Positions 22,124 through 30,923 of a stretch of 64,000 bases of DNA are shown piece after piece. The stretch comes from Zea mays (Eukaryota; Streptophyta; Magnoliopsida; Poales; Poaceae), in assembly GCF_902167145.1 (NCBI RefSeq), contig NC_050102.1, positions 7,378,850-7,442,849 on the forward strand, read 5' to 3'. A program made the position numbers and the translations under genes. Numbering within the stretch: the stretch's first letter is position 1; the number at the start of each line of letters is the position of its first letter. Under the pieces are notes generated by a model that saw only the letters and a program-made list of their open reading frames with translations, was not told the DNA's origin and did not search any database.

Positions 22124-24218
22124 GTCCTGGCCAAACTAGTTCGGCGGTGTATACATTTGTGGATTCATCGTCCGAATTATCGTATGCCACTAGATGCATC
22201 TTATGATTAGCCGATTTTGATGTTTCCTTACTTCAGCTTTCACAGGTCATAGCCCGCTGGTGCAAGTGCACTAGCGAAAAGAATTGGGTGCCATCTAATT
22301 TTTCTTTTAAGTAGGGTCGCAACCCATTGAAAGCCAGCCCTGTTAGTTGTTTTTCTGCGACATGGATCTGAAAGCTTCGGTTTCTAGTGTCCCGGAACCT
22401 CCGGATATAGTCATTAACCGATTCTTTAGGCCCCTGTCGGACTGAGGCTAAGTCAGCCAATTCTAATTCATGTTCTCCTGAGAAGAAGTGTTCATGAAAT
22501 TTCCGCTCTAATTCTTCCCAAGAGTTAATAGAGTTTGGTGGCAAAGCTGCGTACCATGCGAATGCGGTATCAGTAAGGGACAACGAGAATAAACGAACGC
22601 GGTAGGCTTCCCAATCAGCCAATTCTCCCAAGTGTGCTATGAATTGGATTATATGTTCGTGTGTGCTTTTCCCACCTTCACCAGAAAATTCAGAGAAGTC
22701 TGGTATTCTAGTTCCCTGTGGATACGACACGGTGTCGAATCGGTGACTATAAGGCTTCCGATATGATTGCCCTGTACCTGACACACTAACACCGAGTTTG
22801 TCCCTGAACACCCCAGCTACTTCGTCTCTGATCCTCTCTGTCATGTCTAGCGACCATCCATTGAGTTTGTGGGTGGAAATCTCAGGTTGCCTGACATCAC
22901 TCTGTCGGCTTTCCTCCTAGGGATGTTTGAGGTGTGTGTTAGGTGTCCTATTAATGTCACCAGCTCCTGCCCTATACCTCTGAGACTCTCTTGTGGCCGA
23001 ACAATATTTAGCCCTATGTCCATGAGGTGGTATGGTATGATTATAATGTGTTGCTGGTGGGGCACCATAATGTTGCTGCGATGAATGTGGAAACTGTGTG
23101 TATTGTGCAGCTCTCGGCTCTGCGTACGCATATCCGAACGGTCCGGCGTAAGAGGTCGGATGGTCCGCGACCTGGCCAAATGGTCCAAAGGTATATCCGG
23201 ATTGTCCAGCCGTATATGGTGCTACGTGGGTAGTCTCGTACCCAGACCGTCTGTCGTAAAGAACTGGACGGTCCGTGATCGGGGCGAATGGTCCAGGGTT
23301 GTACCCGGACGGATCGGTCATGTATGGCGCGACTTGGGCAGTCTGCGTGTGGACTCGTGTAGAGTCGGATGGTCCGGCGTAATACGTCGGTCGGTTCATG
23401 CCATATCCGGACGGTCCGACGTAAGATGCACCGGACTGTCCGGCGTGATGCACTGGACGGTCCGTGATGGGGCCGAATTGTTCGGGGTTGTGCCCTGATG
23501 GTTCGGACATGTACGGTGCGACCTGAGTGTTTTGTGTGCGGGCCTGCATCGGGTCGGACGGTCCGGCGAAATACGTCGGACGGTCCGCGGTATAACCGGA
23601 CTGTCTGAGATGATGCTCAGATGGCCCGGTCGCGTCCAGTACCTGCCGCGTGCCTAGTGGTTGCGGCTGTGATGGTGACACGAAAGCGTGCATCGACATA
23701 CCATATGATGGCTGGGTCAAGGGTGACCCATTTATAGCCGATGTGTTTGACGCGGGTGGCTCTGTATTAGACTCTCGCGATGGAATGCTAGGAGCAGCTG
23801 ATTTCTCATATGCACGTAGATGCATTTTAACAGATTCATCTGCATATTGCTTTAACTGATCTCCTCGTTGATCCATGAAAGTCGTAAGAGATAGATCTAG
23901 AGTACTTACAGCGGGACCCTAAAGTGGAGGTAGGAGAGATTCCATATCGATCTCCCCTTGACGGATGACCTTCTGGTGGCGATCCACCGTGAAGTGTGAC
24001 AAGTACTTTTCTGCCGCCTCCTTGCGCCGTTCGGAGAGTTTATGCAGCAGTTCTGCCTCTTCCTTGTCGCGTTGTTCGTTCCATTGCCACATCACCTCCT
24101 TCTCATCGCGCATTACGAGGTCTTCAAAGGGTCTTTGGTCATCAGCCGGGAGCGCCTCCATGGCCGGCTTGATGATGTTGGTGGTGGAGATCTTGGTGTG
24201 ATCCTTAGAACCGGCCAT
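22124..24218 (-). pseudogene. gag: Element G gag, N-terminal and capsid part
   Basis: The ATG at 24,218 (MAGSKDHTKI) opens about 40 bases after the primer region. The frame has a charged helical segment rich in Glu and Lys, a TAG at 23,921-23,919, and a long Pro/Gly/Tyr-rich repetitive segment (about 23,640-23,080) built from variants of GPSGY and DRP.Y. A second TAG follows at 22,919-22,917. A retrotransposon gag domain comes next (22,844-22,233, with YPQGTRIPDF and a DYIRRFR motif) and then a third stop. All pieces are in one frame, so the copy carries at least three nonsense changes. It continues at 826-1 after element A. Confidence 0.75.
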
Positions 24219-24254
24219 CTATATGCCGATTTTTAGCAAGTCTAGACACCTAGT

Positions 24255-24277
24255 CCCCAGCGGAGTCGCTAAAAGTA
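24255..24277 (-). other. Primer-binding region of element G
   Basis: On the minus strand the sequence after the LTR reads TACTTTTAGCGACTCCGCTG, a form common beside grass gypsy LTRs. I do not assign the tRNA with confidence. Confidence 0.55.
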
Positions 24278-24891
24278 TGTTGGTGCCTTTTTCGGGCGCC
24301 AAACACTGCATGAGAACCGGTGGCGGTGCCCTCTGCAGAGGCGCGGACGGTCCGTGGCCAGGGCCGGACGGTCCGCGACCTGGTACAGGGGCCGGCGTTC
24401 TCTGCCTGACGGCCGGACGGTCTGCGCCCTGGGGCCGGACGGTCCGCGCGTGTGCAGGGGGCGGCGAAGGTCGCCGGCGGCGCCTGGATCTCGCTCCCGG
24501 GAGGGACCCCGTCGGGAAGGAGAGATCCTAGGGGTTGTCTAGGCTTGGCAGGCCGACTTAGACTCCTCTAATCGACGTAGAGCCGAAGAGAAGCGGAGAA
24601 TTTTGGGGATTGGAATATTAAACTAGGGCTAAACTAGAACTACTCCTAATGCGTAAGGTAAAAACGAGAGATAGATTTGATTTGATCGATTGTTCGGGGG
24701 TTCAATCGGCCGTAGCCCTTCATCTATATAAATGGGGAGGTCTGGATCCGCTTCGATCTGATTTCCGAGTCAATCCCACGGTTTTAGGTAACAAATCCCG
24801 CGAGAAACTAGGAACTCTAACTGTCTCTGCGCACGCGCGGACCGTCCGCGTCGCCACCGCGGACCCGCGAGGCCTTTTTTGGCTTCGAATA
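24278..24891 (-). repeat. 5' LTR of element G
   Basis: Begins (plus-strand view) TGTTGGTGCCTTTTTCGGGC at 24,278. It contains several GGACGGTCCG palindromes at 24,345-24,450 and another, split version at about 24,838-24,850. The right end is placed where homology to the neighbouring direct repeat begins. The exact terminus and target duplication cannot be fixed without the other LTR. Confidence 0.6.
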
Positions 24892-25414
24892 GTTACACTT
24901 ACCGTTTCCATTTATTCTTAATTATATAATATAAAACATAAAGATCCATATATGTTCTGCTGGCTAGATGAGTATGGATATGGTTTAAAGTGAACAACTA
25001 TAGTTTAAATCTCTATTTATATATAATTTTAGCATTTTTAATTTAAATGCGAAGAACGCGACTCCGTCGCTGGACGCGGGATGGCTCGCTGACAAAAGAC
25101 GCACGAAGATTTTTTTCATTTAAATATAGTAGTCTCACGTTCTAAATAAATAAGGTCTAAGTAAACTTAAATTTAATGGATACTAGCAAAGTGTTACACT
25201 TACAGTTTTCATTTATTCTTAATTTTATAATATAAAACATAAAGATTCATATATGTTCTGTTGGCTAGATGAGTGTGAATATGGTTTAAAGTGAACAACT
25301 ATGGTTTAAATCTCTATTTATATATAATTTTAGTATTTTTAATTTAAATGCGAAGAACGCGACGACGGTGGAAACCTTGAATCTGGAAAAATTGGTGCTT
25401 TAATATAATAGAGA
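24892..25414 (-). repeat. 171-bp direct repeats with a Helitron-like terminus
   Basis: 24,892-25,062 and 25,193-25,363 are near-identical AT-rich copies, 301 bp apart, starting GTTACACTTAC and ending GCGAAGAACGCGAC. Beyond the second copy, the minus strand from 25,414 reads TCTCTATTATATTAAAGC. This resembles the 5' terminus of plant Helitrons and is preceded by A, as expected for insertion at an AT dinucleotide. No replicase-helicase coding sequence and no certain 3' hairpin is visible, so a non-autonomous, partly overwritten Helitron is an inference. Confidence 0.4.
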
Positions 25415-25555
25415 TAGATATATACTTTGAAATGTATATATTTTTTATGAAAAGTAAATATTTAGAATATAGCCCACGAATCAAAGAATCTCACAAATGA
25501 TTTTTTTTATCATCTAGAATGTTCCTCGAGCGAATCTAGATACAAGATTCCTACT

Positions 25556-26004
25556 TAGAGATGTCCAAACGGGCCGCCCGGCCCGGTCCGGCCCGGGCCC
25601 GGTGAAGCCCGGCCCGGTCCGGCCCGGGCCCGGTGAAGCCCGGCCCGTTTTGAGCCCGGCCCGCCAGGCACGATTAAAAAACCGGGCCGGGCCGACTAAG
25701 CACGCGGGCTCAATTTCTTGTCCGAGCCCGGCCCGCAACGGGCCTAAACGGGCCACGAAAAAAGCGGGCTATGCGGGCCAAAAAACACGTTTTAGTGTAA
25801 AAAAAGCGGCCTTAACGGGCTTAGAGCTAAACGGGCCGTGCCGGGCTAGCCCACCGTGCCTAATTTCCTGTCCGAGCCTGGCCCGCTTATTCGTGCCGGG
25901 TCGGCCCGGGCCCGCATATAACCGGGTCGTGCCGGGCTCGGACCGGGCCCAAAAAGCGGGCTTCGTGCCGGGCTCGCGGGCCTCGTGCTTATTGGACATA
26001 TATA
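25556..26004. mobile_element. Non-autonomous hAT element with 8-bp target duplication
   Basis: 449 bp, starting TAGAGATGTCCAA and ending with the inverted complement of TATATATGTCCAA (11 of 13 match). The exact 8-bp duplication TTCCTACT is at 25,548-25,555 and 26,005-26,012. The interior is full of CGGGCC-type motifs (GGCCCGGGCCCG, CCGTGCCGGGC), the GC-rich subterminal arrays typical of some grass hAT elements. It has no transposase. It lies about 170 bp past the carboxylesterase stop codon. Confidence 0.85.
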
Positions 26005-26174
26005 TTCCTACTAAACACACCGGGCTACTACTTTTTAACAGGAGAACCGTCCATAATAAAAAACGAGCAAGAAAAATATCACAATCACCAAACCACATTG
26101 ATTTCAACCCGGGAACAACTCGACGGCTCAACCCTAAACCCTCGGATTTAATACTAGAGTTCGACACCGACGTG

Positions 26175-27161
26175 TCAGTCGAAGTCGAAGCGGCCGTCGG
26201 CGTCGACGAAGCGCTTGATGACGCGCATGAGCTCGGCGGAGGCGTCGGACCAGGGGTCGATGGTGAAGAAGCCGTGCTGCTGGCCGTGGAAGTCCCTGAC
26301 CACGACGGGCTTCCCAGCGGCCCTGAGCCTGGCGGCGTAGTCGACGGCACGGTCGTGGAGGAGGTCGCGGCCGCCGACGACGACCAGGGTGGGCGCGAAG
26401 TCGACGGCGTCCAGCGGCGGCGCGCCCGGGCCGAACGGGTTGGCCACGGGGTGGTCGGGCGTGGCGCCCTCCGGCAGCGACAGGCGCCAGTAGCGGTCGT
26501 TGAGGGGGCGGTCGAGGAAGGCGTCGGCGGGGCACTCGGCCTCCGACCGCGTGCGCGCCACGCCGCCGAAGAATGGCATGAGCTGGACGTATCCCCGCAC
26601 GGCGACGGGGGCCAGGTCCGCGGGCGAGCCGCCGAAGCGCACGGCGAGGTGGTGCGCGATGGTGCCGCCGGCCGAGTCGCCCGACACGAAGACGCGGCCG
26701 AGGTCGGCGGCCTCGGCGACCCAGGGGTCCCCGCCGCCCTGCCTCGCCAGCCACAGGACCGCCGCCGCGCCGTCGTCGATGGCGGCGGGGAGGCGGTGCT
26801 CGGGCGCGAGGCGGTAGTCCGGCGCCACCACGAGCGCGCCCAGGTCGGAGGCCAGGCGCAGGCAGTAGTTCTGGCAGTTGGGCCAGGCGCGGGACCCGAT
26901 GCAGAAGCCGCCGCCGTGGTAGTAGAAGAAGACCGGCAGGCGCCGCCCGGCCCCGGCCCCGCGGTCCCGGGGGAGGTAGAGGCGGAGCGCCAGCCCGCGG
27001 GCCTCGTCGAACGTCACGTCCTTCCAGTCGACCGTGCCGTCGTCCCGCACCGGTGTCGCGAACCCCGGCTGCGCGCGCCGCACCACCGTGCCGTCGCTGT
27101 ACACGAACAGCACGCCCCGGCACTCGTCCACGACGACCCGCGGCGCGGCCTCGGACGCCAT
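26175..27161 (-). CDS. Plant carboxylesterase (CXE / HSL-type alpha/beta hydrolase)
   Basis: Intronless gene for a 328-residue soluble esterase, the usual length for plant CXE proteins, which hydrolyse short acyl esters. The ATG at 27,161 is chosen because MASEAAPRVV begins the family N-terminus and has G at +4; the frame stays open upstream only because the leader is GC-rich. The oxyanion-hole motif HGGGF is at 82-86. The nucleophile is in GDSAGG (Ser163), with likely acid Asp266 (GGRDLLHD) and His296 (QQHGFF). The His is present, so this is a catalytic esterase and not a GID1-like gibberellin receptor. There is no signal peptide or membrane segment. It most resembles the CXE15 group; substrate unknown. 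No frameshift or stop, so it is probably functional. Confidence 0.95.
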   Translation of the reverse strand: MASEAAPRVVVDECRGVLFVYSDGTVVRRAQPGFATPVRDDGTVDWKDVTFDEARGLALRLYLPRDRGAGAGRRLPVFFYYHGGGFCIGSRAWPNCQNYCLRLASDLGALVVAPDYRLAPEHRLPAAIDDGAAAVLWLARQGGGDPWVAEAADLGRVFVSGDSAGGTIAHHLAVRFGGSPADLAPVAVRGYVQLMPFFGGVARTRSEAECPADAFLDRPLNDRYWRLSLPEGATPDHPVANPFGPGAPPLDAVDFAPTLVVVGGRDLLHDRAVDYAARLRAAGKPVVVRDFHGQQHGFFTIDPWSDASAELMRVIKRFVDADGRFDFD

Positions 27162-27232
27162 GGGTGGGTGGGCGCTGGCGCGTGGCTGGAGTGGTCGAGT
27201 GGAGCGGCGCGGGGTGAGTGACAAGTGTGAGT

Positions 27233-27243
27233 CATATAGATAG
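27233..27243 (-). promoter_or_regulatory. Possible TATA box of the carboxylesterase gene
   Basis: The minus strand reads CTATCTATATGAC about 75 bases upstream of the ATG, which would give a leader of about 40 bases. It is the only TATA-like sequence close to the start in otherwise GC-rich DNA. Confidence 0.4.
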
Positions 27244-27742
27244 AGCGGGAAGCGTGGGGTGCGCAAGTGGAGGCGCTTTTTTGTCGTTTGGGAGACGAGT
27301 GGTTCGGGCCGGGGCCGGGGCCGGGCGATCGCCGGAAGCGACAGGGGGTAAGGACGTGGCGCGGCCGTCCGGTGGCATGGTGGGTGCCAGCTCCGATCCG
27401 ACTCGGCCGGCACCGGGCGGGGTGCGTACAAAGAGCTGCCGTATCGCCATCGCCCTGGGTGACTCGATGCCCAACTCCTCCTCCAGGTACTGCCAACGAC
27501 GAACTAAAGTATTCGTCGACATGATCCCGTGACCGATACAGAGGATGATGTCTTATCAGAAACCATCCATAAACAAGCGAATAAGAATGATGGAAAAAAT
27601 ACAAAGGATACCAAAATACGAGTTATACGATGTTTACGTACCCGTGACCAATACAAAAATACAAAATTTTGATGAAAAGACAACTCTCGTACATTCTTGA
27701 TAGTCGTACTAATAAAGTGTCCGTAAAAAATTAGCATCAGCG

Positions 27743-27814
27743 GCGTTTGTAGTCCAACGGTTAGGATAATTGCCTTCCAAGCAATAGACCCGGGTTCGAC
27801 TCCCGGCAAACGCA
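27743..27814 (+). tRNA. tRNA-Gly (anticodon UCC)
   Basis: 72-base tRNA. The acceptor stem GCGTTTG pairs perfectly with CAAACGC (27,807-27,813), with discriminator A at 27,814. The anticodon stem ATTGC/GCAAT encloses loop CTTCCAA with anticodon TCC. The T stem CCGGG/CCCGG encloses loop TTCGACT. Internal box A (TAGTCCAACGG) and box B (GGTTCGACTCC) are intact, and a long T run about 15 bases downstream can terminate RNA polymerase III. There is no intron. It is divergent from the carboxylesterase, about 580 bp from its ATG. Confidence 0.96.
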
Positions 27815-28133
27815 TTCGGTTTTACCTTTTTTTTTTAAATTTATCAGGCGAACACGCTCAGTTTCGTTTCATTGTAACAATGACACCTGCTGCATGGCGA
27901 GTCCACTATGCGTTTGGTTGGACGTTCAGCATAGAAATGCCAAGTCATAGAAGACGAGTTAAACACCAAAATAATTTTTATTGGTGGGGTGGTCTAAAAA
28001 AATCGAGTGGTCGTTCCTGTCTCTTTCTATTTTGATCTTAAATCAAATACACCAGGCTTTGACTAGAACCACACTTCTCCTTTCTTTTTTAGCACTGAGA
28101 GATTGAAGGGGAGAAAAATCTTCTCTGTACTTA

Positions 28134-28281
28134 AGGGATGTTTGTTTAAAATATAATCTGATCAGATTATATAATCTCACTTATTTTAAATAAACATCTT
28201 AATTATTTTGAACTAACACTTAATTCAAAATAAGTAAGATTATATAATCTAAGTATATTATAATCCTAAACAAACAGACTC
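28134..28281. mobile_element. Tourist-like MITE
   Basis: 148-bp AT-rich element flanked by TTA on both sides (28,131-28,133 and 28,282-28,284). The ends share GTTTGTTT in inverted orientation, and the interior is strongly palindromic (AATCTGATCAGATT, then inverted copies of TTATATAATCT). A TTA duplication and a GTTTGTTT terminus suit PIF/Harbinger (Tourist) MITEs. Confidence 0.6.
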
Positions 28282-28343
28282 TTATAGATAGCTTAATGTC
28301 CGTTGATATTAATTATAGACAGCTTAATGTCCGTTGATATTAA
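28282..28343 (+). repeat. 31-bp tandem duplication
   Basis: 28,282-28,312 and 28,313-28,343 repeat TTATAGAyAGCTTAATGTCC plus a further 11 bases with one substitution. It adjoins the MITE's right end. Confidence 0.85.
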
Positions 28344-29203
28344 GCGGTATACATGACTGGTCTAGTCTAGCTGCCATTTAGTTGCATCCAACATCCTTAT
28401 GTTTCAGTAGGGAAGGATTTGGAAGACATAAAATCTGGTGTCGAAAACGGTGTTAATTTTTTCCCTTTTGTCAAGGAAGACAAAGTTATTTATAGTTGGC
28501 AAGACTAACTAAATCTAATGTATTTCTATTCATTATAGATGTTTACAATATAGATTTGCAGTGCGTTTTTTACCGAGATTGTAATTATGAAACTATGTTG
28601 TTTTTTATAAGGCCTGAAAGCATGCAGCCCTAGTATGATTTCGGTGATTAACAATAATACAAGATTATTGAAACTGACACGTGTTTTATAGAAATAAGAT
28701 AAGTTATATCATAATGACGAAAAAATGATTGGTCTTATATGGTATTTACACCCTTATTGACGGAAGTCAATGGTTGGTTTTCGAAGGATAATCGAGAAGT
28801 TTAAGGATCAGCTGGTTCTAAGTGTTAATGAAGTAGTTGTTTGACACTCAGATTATTGATAAGATCTTAATTTTCTTTTAGACATGCTATAAAGAGAGCA
28901 TAAAATGGATAGCTTGACCAAGAGAAATCTAGTTAGGTGTGGTGGTGCATGTCATATATACTAATAACTTACTCGCGCTCCGCACAAGTCTTCTAACAGT
29001 TTTTAAACATTTAATTTAATGTATGTAAACAATAATGATCGATATTGTAAAATTATATAGACAATATATAGATCTTTTAATATACATGGGAGCAAGTACA
29101 TAGTATAGAGTTTGTGTTTAGAAATTTGCAAGGTTTTTTAGATAGATTCAGTGGCTATGGTGAATATAACGTTCTAACTTGATGTCTTGTACTTGTTTAT
29201 TAC
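28344..29203. other. AT-rich intergenic DNA
   Basis: No open frame, RNA gene or repeat that I can support. The GTAAC at 29,204-29,208 is the left target duplication of element C. Confidence 0.6.
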
Positions 29204-29208
29204 GTAAC

Positions 29209-30008
29209 TGAAAGTCGTCTAGAGGGGGGTGAATAGGCAAATCTGAAATTTATAAAGTTTAAGCACAACTACAAGCCGGGGTTAGCGTTAGAAATATAAC
29301 CGAGTCCGAAAGAGAGGGCGAAAACAAATCACAAGCGAATAAGAGCGGATGACACGGTGATTTGTTTTACCGAGGTTCAGTTCTTGCATACCTACTCCCC
29401 GTTGAGGTGGTCACAAAGACCGGGTCTCTTTCAACCCTTTCCCTCTCTCAAACGGTCACTTAGACCGAGTGAGCTTCTCTTCTCAATCAATTGGGACACT
29501 AAGTCCCCACAAGGACCACCACACAATTGGTGTCTCTTGCTTTGATTACAAAGAACTTGGGAACAAGAATAGAGGAAGAAGAAAAGCAATCCAAGCGCAA
29601 GAGCTCAAAAGAACACAACAAAACTCTCTCTTCTAGTCACTATTTGCTTTGAGTGGAATTGGGACTTGGAAAGATTTTGATTCACTCTATTTGTGTCTTG
29701 TATTGAATGTGTTGGCTGAAAACTTGGATGCCTTGAAGTGTTGGTGGTTGGGGGTATTTATAGCCCCAACCACCAAAGTGGTCGTTGGGGAAGGCTGCTA
29801 TCAAAGGGCACATCGAACAGTCCGGTGCGCCACCGGATATTGTCCGGTGCGCCAGTCACGTCACCCAACCGTTAGGGTTCGACCGTTGGAGCTCTGACAT
29901 GTGGGGCCACCGGACAGTCCGGTGGTGCACCGGACAGTCACTGTTCATAGTCCGGTGCACCATCTGGCGCCTGCTCTGACTCTGTGCGCGCAGTCTGCAC
30001 TGTTCACT
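29209..30008 (-). repeat. 3' LTR of element C, truncated
   Basis: Aligns with the first 800 bp of the 51,384-52,537 LTR (plus-strand view), starting TGAAAGTCGTCTAGAGG. It stops at CTGTTCACT where the LTR of E begins. The TATA inverted-repeat module is at 29,743-29,774. Confidence 0.9.
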
Positions 30009-30892
30009 TGTCGGGTACCGTAATTAGGGGTACCCCCAATACTCCTAAACACGGCCGAAAAATATCTTCAGAACAAAACCATACACGGCTGATAAAGTGC
30101 AGTTCAAGTCAAGGCCACGTCTACCGAGGGACGCGACCTCATCCGAGCCCAGCCTCGGGTGGGAACAGTAATCCCGAACGGATTCACGCCTCGCCCGAGG
30201 GTCCCCTCAGTCAGCAGACGCACCCTCGGCTCGCCCGAAGCCCAGCTAGGGTAGACTTTCTCGTGCAGCGACCTTGGCCAAATCGCCTTACCAGCCGACC
30301 GTATCGCATGCACATTTAATGCGTAGATCGCCTGACACCTTATCCTGACAGCGTTGTTCGCCCCGCTTCGGCTACCGTGCCAACCACCAGGATAAACTGA
30401 GTCACGATCTCCCACGAGTCCGGCTTCGGGCGCAACAAGAAGCTCCGCCTCGCCCGACCTCAGGCCTCGGCCTCAACCTTGGCCTCGGAAGAAGATCTCC
30501 ACCTCGCCCGAGCCCGACCTCAGGAGAATTCTCCGCCTCGCCCGACCTGGGCCTCGGATCGACTATGCTACAGGGGATACATCATTACCCTACTCCTAGC
30601 TAGCTGCCTCAGGCTATGAAGGAACAAGACCGGTGTCCCATCTAAGGTTACTCCGGTAACAGGTAATGATGGTTCCCCGCGTGCGCCCATGTCGTCGGAT
30701 TGCTCTCAACCTCCTACGGAAGCAACACAACGTCAGCAGGATCCATGCCACGCCGACAGTTGTGCTTCTACAGGGCTCAAGGCACTTCTACGACGGCCAC
30801 GTTAGCTCGTGTACAGGGCTCAAGGCGCTTCTCCGACAGCCACGTTAGCTCGCAGCTACACCCCATTGTACAGCTGGGCATCTCCTTGTATC

Positions 30893-30900
30893 TATAAAAG
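30893..30900 (+). promoter_or_regulatory. TATA box of E 5' LTR
   Basis: TATAAAAG, identical to B's box. The solo LTR begins 24 bp downstream, close to the expected transcription start. Confidence 0.6.
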
Positions 30901-30923
30901 GGGATGTCCAGGGCCTTCCTAAG

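Larger units (their letters stand above)
1..24891 (-). mobile_element. Ty3/gypsy element G, outermost of left nest, truncated by window edge
   Basis: A minus-strand gypsy retrotransposon in two blocks, 24,891-22,119 and 826-1, separated by insertion of element A. Reading on the minus strand there is a 5' LTR, a primer-binding region, a gag start at 24,218 and gag sequence to 22,124. The same protein resumes at 821. The 5-bp AGCCT at 822-826 and 22,119-22,123 shows that the two blocks were contiguous. Protease, RT and the 3' LTR lie left of the window. I do not recognise the family name. The right boundary is uncertain within about 10 bp because no second LTR is available for comparison. Confidence 0.8.

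Noticed and set aside
25602..27221. 539-codon plus-strand open frame
   Set aside because: It is the antisense of the carboxylesterase gene extended through the hAT element; it consists of low-complexity Gly/Val/Glu/Arg runs caused by GC-rich third positions.
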